The notes beneath the pieces were generated by a model, which was not told where the DNA came from, searched no databases, and saw only the letters and a program-made list of their open reading frames with translations. A program made the translations under genes and the position numbers. A stretch of DNA of 64,000 bases from Chitinophagaceae bacterium (GTDB taxonomy: Bacteria > Bacteroidota > Bacteroidia > Chitinophagales > Chitinophagaceae), in contig JADJLJ010000001.1 of NCBI GenBank assembly GCA_016710165.1, positions 1,922,001 to 1,986,000 on the forward strand, given 5' to 3'. Of the stretch, positions 9,039 through 18,470 are shown piece after piece (the first letter of the stretch is position 1; each line of letters opens with the position of its first letter).

Positions 9039-10244
9039 ATGAAACAGGTTACCTTAAAACCCTTACAGCACCGGTTACAGGAAAGTATTGGAATATACTT
9101 TGACAGTGATGTGGTCTTAAACAAAATTGTACGCAGGCAGCCCGGGGTAAAATGGAGCCAGACGAATAAATGCTGGTACATACCCCTTTCCGAAACGGAC
9201 TTTCGTTCACTCATCAGCAAACTGGAAGGCCATGCCCTTATTGACAAAAGCCTGCTGAAAGCATACCTTGAAAAAAGAAAGAAAGTATTGGCCACCCTGC
9301 CCGATGAAAAGCTGCCTGCCGGTAATTCCGCCCCTGCCCGGGCTTTGCTCAAAAGCCCGGCTACCCGGTTAAGTGCCTGCAACCTGGAAGCGCTTGAGCA
9401 ATTTGTGCAGTTGCTGAAACTGAAAGCTTACAGTCCTTCCACCATCAATACCTACCGGACCGAGTTCATTCAATTGCTTAAAATACTTAAGAAGAAGCCG
9501 GTTGATTCGTTAACCCCCGATGACCTGAAGCGTTACATGGTTTATGCGATGGAAAAAGAAGGCATCAGGGAGAATACGGCCCACAGCAGGCTGAATGCGC
9601 TGAAGTTCTATTTTGAACAGGTGCTGGGGCGGGAACGTTTTTTCTGGGAGATCCCCCGTCCGAAGAAACAGTACCAGCTCCCCAAATTGCTGAATGAAAC
9701 AGAGATCCGGAAACTGTTCAATGCCTTAACCAACAAAAAGCACAAGGCCATGCTTTTCACTGCATACAGTGCGGGCCTGCGGGTGAGTGAGATTGCGGGT
9801 CTTCGCATTGCCGATATTGACAGCGGGCGTATGCAGATCCTGGTATCACAGGCAAAGGGCAAAAAAGACAGGTATGTGAACCTGAGTCCTGTGCTGCTGG
9901 ATATTTTACGGAATTACATCAGTACTTATATACCCAGGCCGGTTTATTACCTTTTTGAATCGGGGGCCACGGGCCAGGCATATCCGACCCGTACCATCCA
10001 GCAGATATTTTCCAATGCCAAGAACAGGGCCGGCATTAAGAAGGAGGTAGGTGTACACAGCCTGCGGCACAGTTTTGCCACCCACCTGCTGGAAAAAGGG
10101 ACGGATATTAAATACATTAAAGACCTGTTAGGACATTTCAGTATAAAGACCACCGAGCGATACCTGCATGTAAGCAAACGTCAGTTGATCAATATCATAA
10201 GCCCCTTTGATGATCTTTGGGCCAATGAAAAGCCTGATTGGTAA
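9039..10244 (+). CDS. XerC/D-like tyrosine recombinase, candidate cassette integrase
   Basis: A 401-residue tyrosine recombinase. Residues 1-100 are an N-terminal extension, about 113-205 a SAM-like core-binding domain, and 213-390 the catalytic domain. The active-site set is complete: R248 (SAGLRVSE), K273 (AKGKKDR), H340 and R343 (HSLRHSFAT), H366 (LLGHFS), Y375 (TTERYLHVS). Only about 67 residues separate the beta-strand lysine from H340. XerD has a similar spacing, whereas IntI proteins carry roughly 35 more residues there for attC binding. It lies immediately before the array and is transcribed toward it. By position it is the best candidate for moving the cassettes, though this is not proven. 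Confidence 0.85.
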   Translation: MKQVTLKPLQHRLQESIGIYFDSDVVLNKIVRRQPGVKWSQTNKCWYIPLSETDFRSLISKLEGHALIDKSLLKAYLEKRKKVLATLPDEKLPAGNSAPARALLKSPATRLSACNLEALEQFVQLLKLKAYSPSTINTYRTEFIQLLKILKKKPVDSLTPDDLKRYMVYAMEKEGIRENTAHSRLNALKFYFEQVLGRERFFWEIPRPKKQYQLPKLLNETEIRKLFNALTNKKHKAMLFTAYSAGLRVSEIAGLRIADIDSGRMQILVSQAKGKKDRYVNLSPVLLDILRNYISTYIPRPVYYLFESGATGQAYPTRTIQQIFSNAKNRAGIKKEVGVHSLRHSFATHLLEKGTDIKYIKDLLGHFSIKTTERYLHVSKRQLINIISPFDDLWANEKPDW

Positions 10245-10394
10245 GTAGAACATAAAAAAAGCATACCCCGGTTCTGATTTAATAATATATTCAGTATTTT
10301 ACTATCCAGTTCGCAGAAACCGTATCCCTGTGACCGGGGAAGGCGAAGCCTTGAACCATGGAAAACCTATTTATATTACAATTTTTAATAAAAA

Positions 10395-10503
10395 GCATTT
10401 ATGCTATAAACAATACAGAATGTTCAACGCTAATTTTTTGATTTTCAATGCTCACCAAAATTAGGCAGTAGCGTCTTATAGCATAAATACTAATGTTGTA
10501 TGC
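10395..10503 (+). other. Candidate attI-like site and first cassette junction
   Basis: Outer arms 10395-10409 and 10476-10490 match at 14 of 15 positions. An inner imperfect pair joins TAATTTTTTG with CAAAATTA. Five bases later the first cassette core GTTGTATGC begins at 10495. It lies between recombinase and array, where an attI site is expected. Confidence 0.5.
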
Positions 10504-10543
10504 CATTTATGGACACTTCACTTTTCTGCATCTCAATTGACAA

Positions 10544-11074
10544 ATGACAAAGTATTTTATACCCCTTTTACTGACCGCATATTTTATTTCGTGTGACAAT
10601 AGTGAGACGAGTAGGAATAAGGAAAATGAACCAGATATTCCTAAACATTTAACACAAGCCACTCTATCTTACCTGGACACTTTATTTGAGCAAGGAACTT
10701 CTGTTTCAATTAAATTTACAACAAGGTTAGATAGTAACATTTTCTCAATATTAAGTAAGTGGACATCTTATAATGAGGCAAAGATTGGCAAAGATGATAA
10801 ATGGCTATTTTCAAAACTGCTACAGTCAAATTTCAACAGTTTATATCTTTCTTCAGGCGACACAACATTTTTAAAAGGGCAGATAGGAATAAAAAGTTAC
10901 GTACAAGTAAATTTTGGTGGACTGTCTTTTAATGAAGACACGACAAAAATGGCAACAGTTCTTGCGGTGCTTTTCGGTGAAGAAATAAAATCAGGTTGGC
11001 AAGAAGTAATAGTCTATAAAAAGATTGGCAATCGTTGGGCAATAAATAAAAGAAACATGATTCTTGAGTATTAA
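10544..11074 (+). CDS. Predicted lipoprotein (cassette 1)
   Basis: A 176-residue protein with a lipoprotein signal: hydrophobic PLLLTAYFI followed by the lipobox cysteine at residue 17 (FISC). The mature part is polar with no domain I recognise. The start lies 49 bp after the cassette core, and the stop is 3 bp before the attC R'' arm, the tight packing typical of gene cassettes. It is the array's first gene and so the one best placed for expression from any promoter upstream. Function unknown. Confidence 0.8.
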   Translation: MTKYFIPLLLTAYFISCDNSETSRNKENEPDIPKHLTQATLSYLDTLFEQGTSVSIKFTTRLDSNIFSILSKWTSYNEAKIGKDDKWLFSKLLQSNFNSLYLSSGDTTFLKGQIGIKSYVQVNFGGLSFNEDTTKMATVLAVLFGEEIKSGWQEVIVYKKIGNRWAINKRNMILEY

Positions 11075-11077
11075 ACA

Positions 11078-11281
11078 GCATACAACATCGGGTTTTGCGT
11101 CAACTTGGGCTGGACAAACAATCTTCAGCAGCGGTTCGCTAACAATCATTGGCTATTGGTGCGACCGTTTGGCAGACGAAATTTCGTTTGGCTTTTGCAA
11201 TTCATTTACTAAATTACATCCAGGCATGGGCGGACACAGCAACAAATACCCAAGCTGCGCAAAGCCCCGCCCGTTGTATGC
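11078..11281 (+). other. attC-like site 1
   Basis: 204 bp. R'' GCATACAAC pairs with the start of cassette 1, GTTGTATGC at 10495. L arms pair as CTTGGG/CCCAAG plus TTGCG/CGCAA. The loop holds the conserved GACCGTTTG and CAGCAACAAATACCC words. Confidence 0.9.
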
Positions 11282-12075
11282 AAGGCAAAGCATTAAGTTC
11301 TGACATTCTATTGATCTGCACGGTGGTTGTTTTCGTTTCTTAAAACTTTTCGTTTGGCAAATGTTCCGCCGGTTTCAGGCAAAAGGTAAATTCAGTTCAG
11401 GTTTTTGCGTTTCGCTTTTGGTGGACAGGTGGAAAGTTTGAATATTTCGGTTCCGTAATATTTGAGACGAGTGAGTGTTTTTCATTTTAAAATTCTGCCA
11501 CTTTCGCTTTCTGTTGGGTTTGACATCAAAAAATACTCTTTTCGTTTTTTACAAACAGCGGCTACCGCCTTTTAGGCTTAATTTTATTTAACTCATTCCG
11601 TGGTTTAGGGACTTTTTGTTTTAATTAGCTTTTACGGAAGGCGGTGTGGCAGTTTACGTTTCTTTGTAAAACCCGTTTTCTAAAACCGTTTTGCAGGCTT
11701 TTATGTTTCAATTAAGTTTCCGGGGTGGACGGCGGAACTGTTCACATTTTTTAAAAAGCTTTTCGATTGTGTTACAAATTACATTCTATAAATTTTCGGT
11801 TCCTAATATCTCTTTTACAAATTGGGTGGTGCCTGGGCGACGAGTTTTCATTTTTTAATTACAGCTCATCTTTGCCCTGACATACAACAAGGGGTTTGGC
11901 GCAAAACGGGCGGAAGTGCTGCGTCAACATTTGATCGCTATTGAACTTCAGTCACAATCGTGCGGCCAATTTCCATAATTGGCTTTACGTTGTCATTAAA
12001 AATTCGTTACTTTAATTAACTTCAGTGCTGGGGCGGACGAACTTCGATTTCCCGTTCTGCGCCAAGCCCTGACCG
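11273..12075 (+). mobile_element. Cassette 2, no intact gene
   Basis: About 800 bp with stops in all frames. The plus strand is strongly T-rich, unlike every coding cassette here. It aligns in patches with cassettes 14, 17, 18, 19 and 31 (GGAAGGCGGTGTGGCAG, TTTAGGGACTT, GGTGGACGGCGGAAC), so it is a diverged member of that family. It is probably a decayed minus-strand gene or a non-coding RNA cassette. Confidence 0.65.
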
Positions 12076-12082
12076 TTAGCGG
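11881..12082 (+). other. attC-like site 2
   Basis: R'' CATACAAC pairs with cassette 2 start GTTGTATG at 11273. L arms TTTGGCGCA and TGCGCCAA. The loop differs from the other subfamilies. Confidence 0.85.
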
Positions 12083-12100
12083 TAATTTTAATTGAAGTTT

Positions 12101-12928
12101 ATGATCCAAAAATTGAAAGATAATTCAGCTTTAATCGCCTATTGGCCTGTTGCGTCATTCATTATAGTCTTAATTGGGTATTTGACATTTTACTTTTATA
12201 CGAACTATAACGATATACCATTTTCTGACCCTTCGTTAATTCTAATAATTGGCTTGGGTTTATTTGTCTCCACATTTGTCGCTTTAACTTTTTATCTTGG
12301 TTACAGCGCAAAGCAGACACCCAAACTCTCTTGGGCTATTTCTTTGTCATTTTTCATGTACATATTAAGTCAAGATTCAACTAAAGTATCATCTATAATA
12401 ATGATTTTTTTAGTGGCGTATTATTTTCTATACTTAATCAATCCCAAATCTAAAATCAATGCGCAGAAAATAAATCCTTTTCCTATTTTAAGCGAGTTAA
12501 TAATTACATTAGCTGGTGTGGCTTTCGCAGTATTTTATGATAGCTCTTTTATGTTGGTCTTTCCAGGCGTATTTGTTCTAATGATTATTGTATATTTTTC
12601 TAAAGGATCACTGCAAAAATTGCTTGTTGCAGCAGTTATTTCCTTGCTTCTCGCTAGTGCTACATTTCCAACGACGCTTTTAAAAAATGTAAACTATACC
12701 TTTTTTGGACTTACCCGAATGAAAGCCAAAATAGTAATGAGTGACAGCACAGTAAAAATTGGTGTAATTAAGTTTCAGGATAATAATTATTTGTACATGG
12801 AAGATAGCTTAAAACAAACATTACTTATTCCAAAATCGCATTTGTCACTAATTATTAAGGACAAAGAAGCAATAAAGCCCAATTCTTTAATCACTGATAT
12901 TAAAAATATGCTTAAAAACTACCGCTAA
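12101..12928 (+). CDS. Predicted multi-pass membrane protein (cassette 3)
   Basis: A 275-residue protein with about six hydrophobic segments in the first 190 residues and a soluble C-terminal tail of about 75 residues (FFGLTRMKAKIVMSDSTVKI onward) rich in beta-strand-like sequence. The ATG at 12101 is preferred, but an in-frame TTG at 12092 is possible. The stop TAA lies inside the attC R'' arm (CGCTAAC), so the last residues NYR are encoded by the recombination site. No family recognised. Confidence 0.78.
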   Translation: MIQKLKDNSALIAYWPVASFIIVLIGYLTFYFYTNYNDIPFSDPSLILIIGLGLFVSTFVALTFYLGYSAKQTPKLSWAISLSFFMYILSQDSTKVSSIIMIFLVAYYFLYLINPKSKINAQKINPFPILSELIITLAGVAFAVFYDSSFMLVFPGVFVLMIIVYFSKGSLQKLLVAAVISLLLASATFPTTLLKNVNYTFFGLTRMKAKIVMSDSTVKIGVIKFQDNNYLYMEDSLKQTLLIPKSHLSLIIKDKEAIKPNSLITDIKNMLKNYR

Positions 12929-13123
12929 CATGTGGTTTTGTGCAACTTGGGCAAGACAAACAATTTTCAGCAGCGGGTTGCTAATAATCATTGGCTATTG
13001 GCGCGACCGTTTGGTAGACAAAATTTCGTTTGGCTTTTGCATTTCATTTCTTAATTTACATTGTGGCGGGGTCGGACACAGCAACAAATACCCAAGCTGC
13101 GCAAAGCCCCGCCCGTTGGCTGC
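12920..13123 (+). other. attC-like site 3
   Basis: 204 bp. R'' TACCGCTAAC pairs with cassette 3 start GTTAGCGGTA at 12075. It supplies the stop codon of the preceding gene. Confidence 0.9.
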
Positions 13124-13170
13124 AAGTTTTCCGACCTGTTCCAAAATCAGAAATTGACAACAACAATTTG

Positions 13171-13599
13171 ATGCAAATAAAAATTATGTTACTTCTTTTC
13201 GGACTACAGTTTTTATACAATTCTTGTTGTCCATTTATAAAAGAAGAAAGCCTGGGGAATAACTTTTATTTATCTGAATATGACAACGTAGACAGAAGGG
13301 TTCTCTATTCCGAAGAATCATGCTCAAATTCAGGTATCGAAATCGTTCCTATGACAGTTACCGAATATGCATATAACTCAAAATGGATTATTGCTAAATC
13401 TTCTGCATCAAGACAAACGTCGGAAAATAGATATTGGATTGTTGACAAAAGTTTCAAAGTAAAAATCATACAAGACAACGACAGTACAATTAACGTTATC
13501 AAGGCACACGTTTTCGGACCTTTCGATTCGACAAATTTTGTTCAATTATTATTTGCTAAAGACATTAAATTAAAACTTAAAAAGGTTCAATCAAATTAA
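13171..13599 (+). CDS. Predicted lipoprotein (cassette 4)
   Basis: A 142-residue protein. The ATG at 13171 is chosen because it opens a lipoprotein signal (MLLLFGLQFLYNSC). Earlier in-frame starts lie inside the preceding attC site. The mature region has no recognised domain. Function unknown. Confidence 0.72.
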   Translation: MQIKIMLLLFGLQFLYNSCCPFIKEESLGNNFYLSEYDNVDRRVLYSEESCSNSGIEIVPMTVTEYAYNSKWIIAKSSASRQTSENRYWIVDKSFKVKIIQDNDSTINVIKAHVFGPFDSTNFVQLLFAKDIKLKLKKVQSN

Positions 13600-13626
13600 C
13601 AAAAGCACGTTTAATCAACTAAACCT

Positions 13627-13830
13627 GCAGCCAACATCGGGTTTTGCGTCAACTTGGGCTGGACAAACAATCTTCAGCAGCGGTTCACTAACAATCATTG
13701 GCTATGGGGGCGACCGTTTGGCAGACGAAATTTCGTTTGGCTTTTGCAATTCATTTACTAATTTACATCCGGGCATGGGCGGACACAGCAACAAATACCC
13801 AAGCTGCGCAAAGCCCCGCCCGTTATGTGC
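13627..13830 (+). other. attC-like site 4
   Basis: 204 bp. R'' GCAGCCAAC pairs with cassette 4 start GTTGGCTGC at 13115. Near-identical to site 1. Confidence 0.9.
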
Positions 13831-13893
13831 AATTTTTAACGCACACCTCACAACTCTTTCGCATAATTTTATTGACACTTTAAAAATGACAAT

Positions 13894-14884
13894 ATGGAAC
13901 CGAATAGAAGACTTTGGCTAAAGCAAATTGGTTTAGGTGTTGCTGGCATCGGACTTGCAAACTTTAAATCTTTTGCATCACCGGCACAGGATTTTTTTAA
14001 ATTTAGTCCCAACGACTTGCCAATTAAATTAAACTCAAACGAAAATCCTTATGGACCTTCTCCTTTGGCAAGAACCGCAATGATTGACAATATAAATATT
14101 AGCAACAGATATAATTGGCAACTTACCACAGAACTAATTGACACACTTGCCAAAAAGAATAATGTTACTGCTGACAATATTTTAATGGGTGCAGGTTCGA
14201 CAGAAATTATAGATTTAGTTGCCAGATTTTCAGCATTAGAAAAAGGCAGTCTTATTATTGCAGATCCAAGCTATGCTTATTGGACAGACACAGCCCAAAA
14301 GTTAGGGCTCACAAAAATTACAGTGCCACTAACCGCAGACAAAAAACTTGATTTAGATGCTATGCTTAACTCTATTAAGCCAGACACAAAATTAATTTAT
14401 GTATGTAATCCAAACAATCCTACAGGAACAATTTGCGACAGGAACAAACTAATATATGTTATAAACGATGCAACAAAGAAAGCAACTAGCAGGTGCAAGA
14501 ATTGGCTACGCCATTGCAAATACCAAAACTCTCGAACAACTTAGCGAACTACAATCTTGGGTAAATGGAAGTATTAGTGTACCATCTACAGCGGCAGCAT
14601 TAGCATCTTTGAAAGACGAAAAATTTGTATCAGAAACTTATACATTAAATCAAAAAGCAAGGAAATATACAATTGTACAACTTGAAAAATTAAATCTTGT
14701 TTGCATTCATTCTTATTCAAACTTCATTTACTTCTCATTGACAAACTATAAAAAAGATTTTTTTCAACAACTAAAGACTAACAATATAATCGGAACAAAA
14801 ATATACGAAGAACAAGGCAAGTGGACACGAATTACAGTTGGGACAATGCAAGAAATGCAAAAGTTCATAAGTACGATAGAATAA
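13894..14884 (+). pseudogene. HisC-like PLP aminotransferase, internally deleted (cassette 5)
   Basis: Two reading frames (13894-14544 and 14468-14884) encode the N- and C-terminal parts of a class I/II aminotransferase related to histidinol-phosphate aminotransferase. The N-terminus has a Tat-like NRRLWLKQIG start. Conserved pieces are LNSNENPYGPS, GAGSTEIIDLVARF and CNPNNPTGT, then LAGARIGYAIA. The normal segment between NPTGT and the AGARIGYA block, which holds the DEAY motif and the PLP-binding lysine (TFSK), is missing and the frame changes there. A deletion of about 45 codons has removed the catalytic lysine, so the product cannot be an active aminotransferase. Confidence 0.82.
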
Positions 14885-14888
14885 AACT

Positions 14889-15093
14889 GCACATAACATC
14901 GGGTTTTGTGCAACTTGGGCAAGACCAGCAATTTTTCAGCTTCAGTCCGCTACCAATCATCGGCTATGGGGTTGACCGTTAACTAATTATTTTTTCGTTT
15001 GGCTTTTGCATTTCATTTCTTAATTTACATTGTGGTGGGGGCGGACACAGCAACAAATACCCAAGCTGCACAAAGCCCCGCCCGTTAGCTGTA
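14889..15093 (+). other. attC-like site 5
   Basis: 205 bp. R'' GCACATAAC pairs with cassette 5 start GTTATGTGC at 13822. Confidence 0.9.
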
Positions 15094-15127
15094 ACCTTTT
15101 ACGAACATCAGCAGTTATCTTATTCAA

Positions 15128-15493
15128 ATGCTAAAAAATAGATTTATTCTTTTTCTAATTTTATTAATTCTTTCCTCCTCTTGCAGGAATAATAAATTAT
15201 GGACAAAGGTTAATGAAGACATAAGTTCCAAACCACTGACAATCGATTATGTTCAAAGTAAATTTTCAACAGAGGCATTATATTCAATAACAAATGGGCA
15301 AGGTGACACTTTAAAACAAATAATAGATTTTTTCGACCATTTTAAAAATGACAAAAACTACAAAGTAGATAAACGAGACAATAAGACTTTCATAATATTC
15401 AACCCTAATGATCAAATTACAAGTGGGCCATCGGTTGAAATAAAAGGAACAATTGACAACTGGTATATTTCTGATATAAGATTTGGAAAATAG
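15128..15493 (+). CDS. Predicted small lipoprotein (cassette 6)
   Basis: A 121-residue lipoprotein (LILLILSSSC, lipobox cysteine near residue 19). The rest is soluble and ends in an IKGTIDNWYISDIRFGK-like beta-rich tail. A second copy of the whole cassette lies at 44259-44938 with four one-base length changes that destroy the frame there. This copy is the intact version. Function unknown. Confidence 0.75.
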   Translation: MLKNRFILFLILLILSSSCRNNKLWTKVNEDISSKPLTIDYVQSKFSTEALYSITNGQGDTLKQIIDFFDHFKNDKNYKVDKRDNKTFIIFNPNDQITSGPSVEIKGTIDNWYISDIRFGK

Positions 15494-15530
15494 TTGTGAG
15501 ACACATTCATTAATAATTGACGAGCAAGGC

Positions 15531-15771
15531 TACAGCTAACATCGGTTTGGCGTAATTGGGGCGGACGGAAAAAGCTTCAGCGGCAGTTTATATCCAGGCA
15601 TTGGTCATCGGCTTGACCGTTAACTAATCCGCCAGCGGCAGTAGGCTACGCTCGCAGTGTCGCTGGCTGGTTTTCGTTAATCAAATTAATTTCGTTTCTT
15701 CAATAAAAATTTCGGGGTGGGCGGACACAGGGCTAATTCCCCAACTACGCCAAGCCCTGGACGTTGTACGT
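15531..15771 (+). other. attC-like site 6 (long, with nested hairpin)
   Basis: 241 bp. R'' TACAGCTAAC pairs with cassette 6 start GTTAGCTGTA at 15084. A nested palindrome built on GCCAGCG/CGCTGGC occupies about 15629-15670 in the loop. Confidence 0.9.
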
Positions 15772-15841
15772 CACCCTAAACAGCATCCTACTTAAATTCA
15801 AACTAACATGACTTTGCCGACACGACCCCACGCTATTTTTA

Positions 15842-15912
15842 GCACATTGCAAGGCACACAAAACCCCGACACAAAGCCAACCTTGCAAAGAGCTAAAAAT
15901 GCCAACGCACAG
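15842..15912 (+). repeat. Left direct repeat flanking the type III R-M operon
   Basis: About 70 bp nearly repeated at 20945-21019. Shared words: TTGCAAGGCACACAAA, AAGCCAACCTTGCAAA and GCCAACGCACAG. Each copy contains the inverted pair TTGCAAGG/CCTTGCAA. Confidence 0.8.
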
Positions 15913-16091
15913 CCCACCCACCCCGGCTGACGAATTTCTATCATCAGTAACAATGTACTTCAGTAATATATCTTTACTCCACACCATGCCCACCCACCAC
16001 CCTGGAGGTGGACAGGTGAATTATTGATTAACAACTAATTGAACAACAGTTTTATAGCTTAACTTCGAAAATCGGAAAATAGAAGTAATAA

Positions 16092-18470
16092 ATGACGACA
16101 AAAACAGAAACAAAACAGTTTCAATATGAAATACAAGCCTATCAAGAGGACTGCGTAAATAACATTATCAGTCTTTTTGAAAGCCTTCGCCAAAAAGCAA
16201 ATTTTGGTGATGTGCTGACGGCACACCATAAAAAGAACAAATACAATTTTCCGGTTCAAGACACTAAAAACATTGACATAATGATGGAAACGGGAACGGG
16301 TAAAACTTTCACGTTTATAAAAACCATTTTTGAACTGAGTAAGCATTTCGGCTACAAAAAATTTATCGTTCTTATTCCGACCGTTCCAATCCGTGAGGGA
16401 ACAAAAACAAACTTAGAAGACACAAAAGATTACTTTAAAAGTTTTTACGCCAACGAGAAAGAAAAGGAAATAGAAACCTTTGTTTACGAGGGCGGAAACA
16501 TTTCTGCTGTAAAACAATTTATCGGTACTTCGCATTTATCCGTTTTGGTAATGACACCAAGCTCGTTTAACAGCAAGGATAATATTCTAAATCGTCCATT
16601 GGAACGAGAAATGAACGCACCTGAATTATTCGTAAATAATCAGGAACCGCCAAAATCGTATTTGGAATGTTTGAAACGCTTAAATCCAATTGTGATAATG
16701 GACGAACCTCACCGCTTTGAAGGCAATGCTTTCAAAACATATTTTGAAGGTTTTGCCAATTTCTATTTGCGTTTTGGAGCAACATTTCCAAAGAAGAAAG
16801 ACAGTTTGCCTTTATCAAATGTTGCGTATGTATTAGATAGCATTTCTTCTTTCCGACAAAACTTGGTAAAGAAAATAGTGGTTTACACGCAAGACGTAAT
16901 TGAAAATACAGATACACTCATTGGAATTGAAAAAGTTGGAACAGTTAATAAAGCCTTTGTAAGCACATTAACCAACGGAATTATTGCAAGACGTGAATTA
17001 GGTGTTGGGGCAGTTTTTAACGGTAAAAGCATAAAGAAAATAAACAAAGACACCATTGTTTTAGCGGACGACACCATTGAAAAAGTTGATTATTCTTTGT
17101 CGGACGAATCATTGCGGGCAATGATTAAAGAAACAATCAAAATACATTTTGAGAAAGAAAAAACATTGTTTGAGCAAGGCGTAAAAGCACTCACTTTGTT
17201 TTTTATGGAAGCTGACACCAGTTTGTTTCGTGGCGAAAATCCGAAAGTCAAAAACATATTTGAAGAAGAATATAAAAAGCAATACTCCGAAATTGTAAGC
17301 AAACTTGACCAAACGAGTGAGTATTATAAATTCTTGCAAAACGATTTTGACAGCGAAAACACTTTGCAGGTTCACAAAGGATATTTTTCGGGCGACAAAG
17401 GCAACGCTGACGATAAAGTAAAAGAAGGAGTTGATGAAATTCTAAAAGACAAAAAGAAATTACTTTCGTTTGAAAGCCCTTCACGTTTCATTTTTTCAAT
17501 TTGGGCTTTGCAAGAAGGTTGGGACAACCCGAATGTTTTTACTATTTGTAAACTATCCAATCAAGGAAGCGAAATATCAAAACTGCAACAGATTGGGCGT
17601 GGTTTACGCATTTGCGTAAACCAAAACTTGCAACGATACACACTGAAAAATCTAAATGACGACCAAGAGGAATTTTGGAAAATCAACAACCTTGATGTAG
17701 TTGTTTCAAGCAAAGAACACGGTTTTGTTGAGGCAATTCAAAATGAAATTTTAAGTAACTCTTTCCTGATTTCTGAAACATTTACAGAGCAGGAACTGAT
17801 TAAAACACTTAAAGAAAAGTCAGGCTTTGATGATGACACAATCGTTACATTGGTTGATGATGTGTTGAAGGACAAGAAAATGATTGTTCGCAGGGCAATT
17901 GTTGATGGACAAAAGATTTATGAAAAATCGCCTGAGTTCTCTTCGATTTTGAAAGAACAAAATTTGCCCGAAGAACAAGTAAAAGCAATTGAAAGCTTGT
18001 TTGCAACCGACACAAACACTTATGTTCAGAAAGCCGAGAAGAAAAAAGAGAAAAAGAAAGTTTTCATAAAGGCAACACACTTGCAAGAGTTTCAAAACCT
18101 TTGGAACGCTATCAACAAAAATGCTTTTTATGTTTTAGAAACTTTGAGTGAAGAACAAGAAAGCCAATTGATACAAAACATTAAAACGCAAATAGAAGCC
18201 GTAAACATTGAGGAAATTTTGTTGCAGACCATTCGTGCAGAACTAAACGTAAACAAGATTGGCGAACAGGGAGCAATTACAGAAAAACTAACCGACACAG
18301 TTTCATACAAAAGTAAAGTTGATTATTTGGAGTTGGTTCGCACTTTGTCCAACAACACCAAAACGCCTATTTCATTTGTGGTTAAGGTTTTCAATGCCTT
18401 GAGTGATGATTTCAAAACAAAAATGCTTTGCAACAATCCCGAACAGGCACAAAGGAAATTTCCGAAATAA
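16092..18470 (+). CDS. res: Type III restriction enzyme Res subunit, helicase part (cassette 7)
   Basis: 792 residues of a superfamily 2 helicase/translocase that drives type III restriction. Walker A is METGTGKT at residues 65-72, the DEAD-type box is DEPHRFEG, and motif VI is QQIGRGLRICVNQ after LQEGWDNPNVF. The normal Res subunit carries its nuclease domain on the same chain. Here that domain follows in another frame (18428-19012) after an apparent loss of one A near 18464. Whether this is a sequencing error or true inactivation is open. It forms an operon with mod inside a single 5.5-kb cassette. Confidence 0.9.
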   Translation: MTTKTETKQFQYEIQAYQEDCVNNIISLFESLRQKANFGDVLTAHHKKNKYNFPVQDTKNIDIMMETGTGKTFTFIKTIFELSKHFGYKKFIVLIPTVPIREGTKTNLEDTKDYFKSFYANEKEKEIETFVYEGGNISAVKQFIGTSHLSVLVMTPSSFNSKDNILNRPLEREMNAPELFVNNQEPPKSYLECLKRLNPIVIMDEPHRFEGNAFKTYFEGFANFYLRFGATFPKKKDSLPLSNVAYVLDSISSFRQNLVKKIVVYTQDVIENTDTLIGIEKVGTVNKAFVSTLTNGIIARRELGVGAVFNGKSIKKINKDTIVLADDTIEKVDYSLSDESLRAMIKETIKIHFEKEKTLFEQGVKALTLFFMEADTSLFRGENPKVKNIFEEEYKKQYSEIVSKLDQTSEYYKFLQNDFDSENTLQVHKGYFSGDKGNADDKVKEGVDEILKDKKKLLSFESPSRFIFSIWALQEGWDNPNVFTICKLSNQGSEISKLQQIGRGLRICVNQNLQRYTLKNLNDDQEEFWKINNLDVVVSSKEHGFVEAIQNEILSNSFLISETFTEQELIKTLKEKSGFDDDTIVTLVDDVLKDKKMIVRRAIVDGQKIYEKSPEFSSILKEQNLPEEQVKAIESLFATDTNTYVQKAEKKKEKKKVFIKATHLQEFQNLWNAINKNAFYVLETLSEEQESQLIQNIKTQIEAVNIEEILLQTIRAELNVNKIGEQGAITEKLTDTVSYKSKVDYLELVRTLSNNTKTPISFVVKVFNALSDDFKTKMLCNNPEQAQRKFPK

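Noticed and set aside
9039..10244. Calling the recombinase intI
   Set aside because: The IntI-specific insertion between the lysine strand and the HxxR motif is absent, so only a XerC/D-like candidate integrase is claimed.
14457..14544. Programmed frameshift in the aminotransferase
   Set aside because: About 45 codons with essential residues are missing at the junction, which frameshifting cannot supply.
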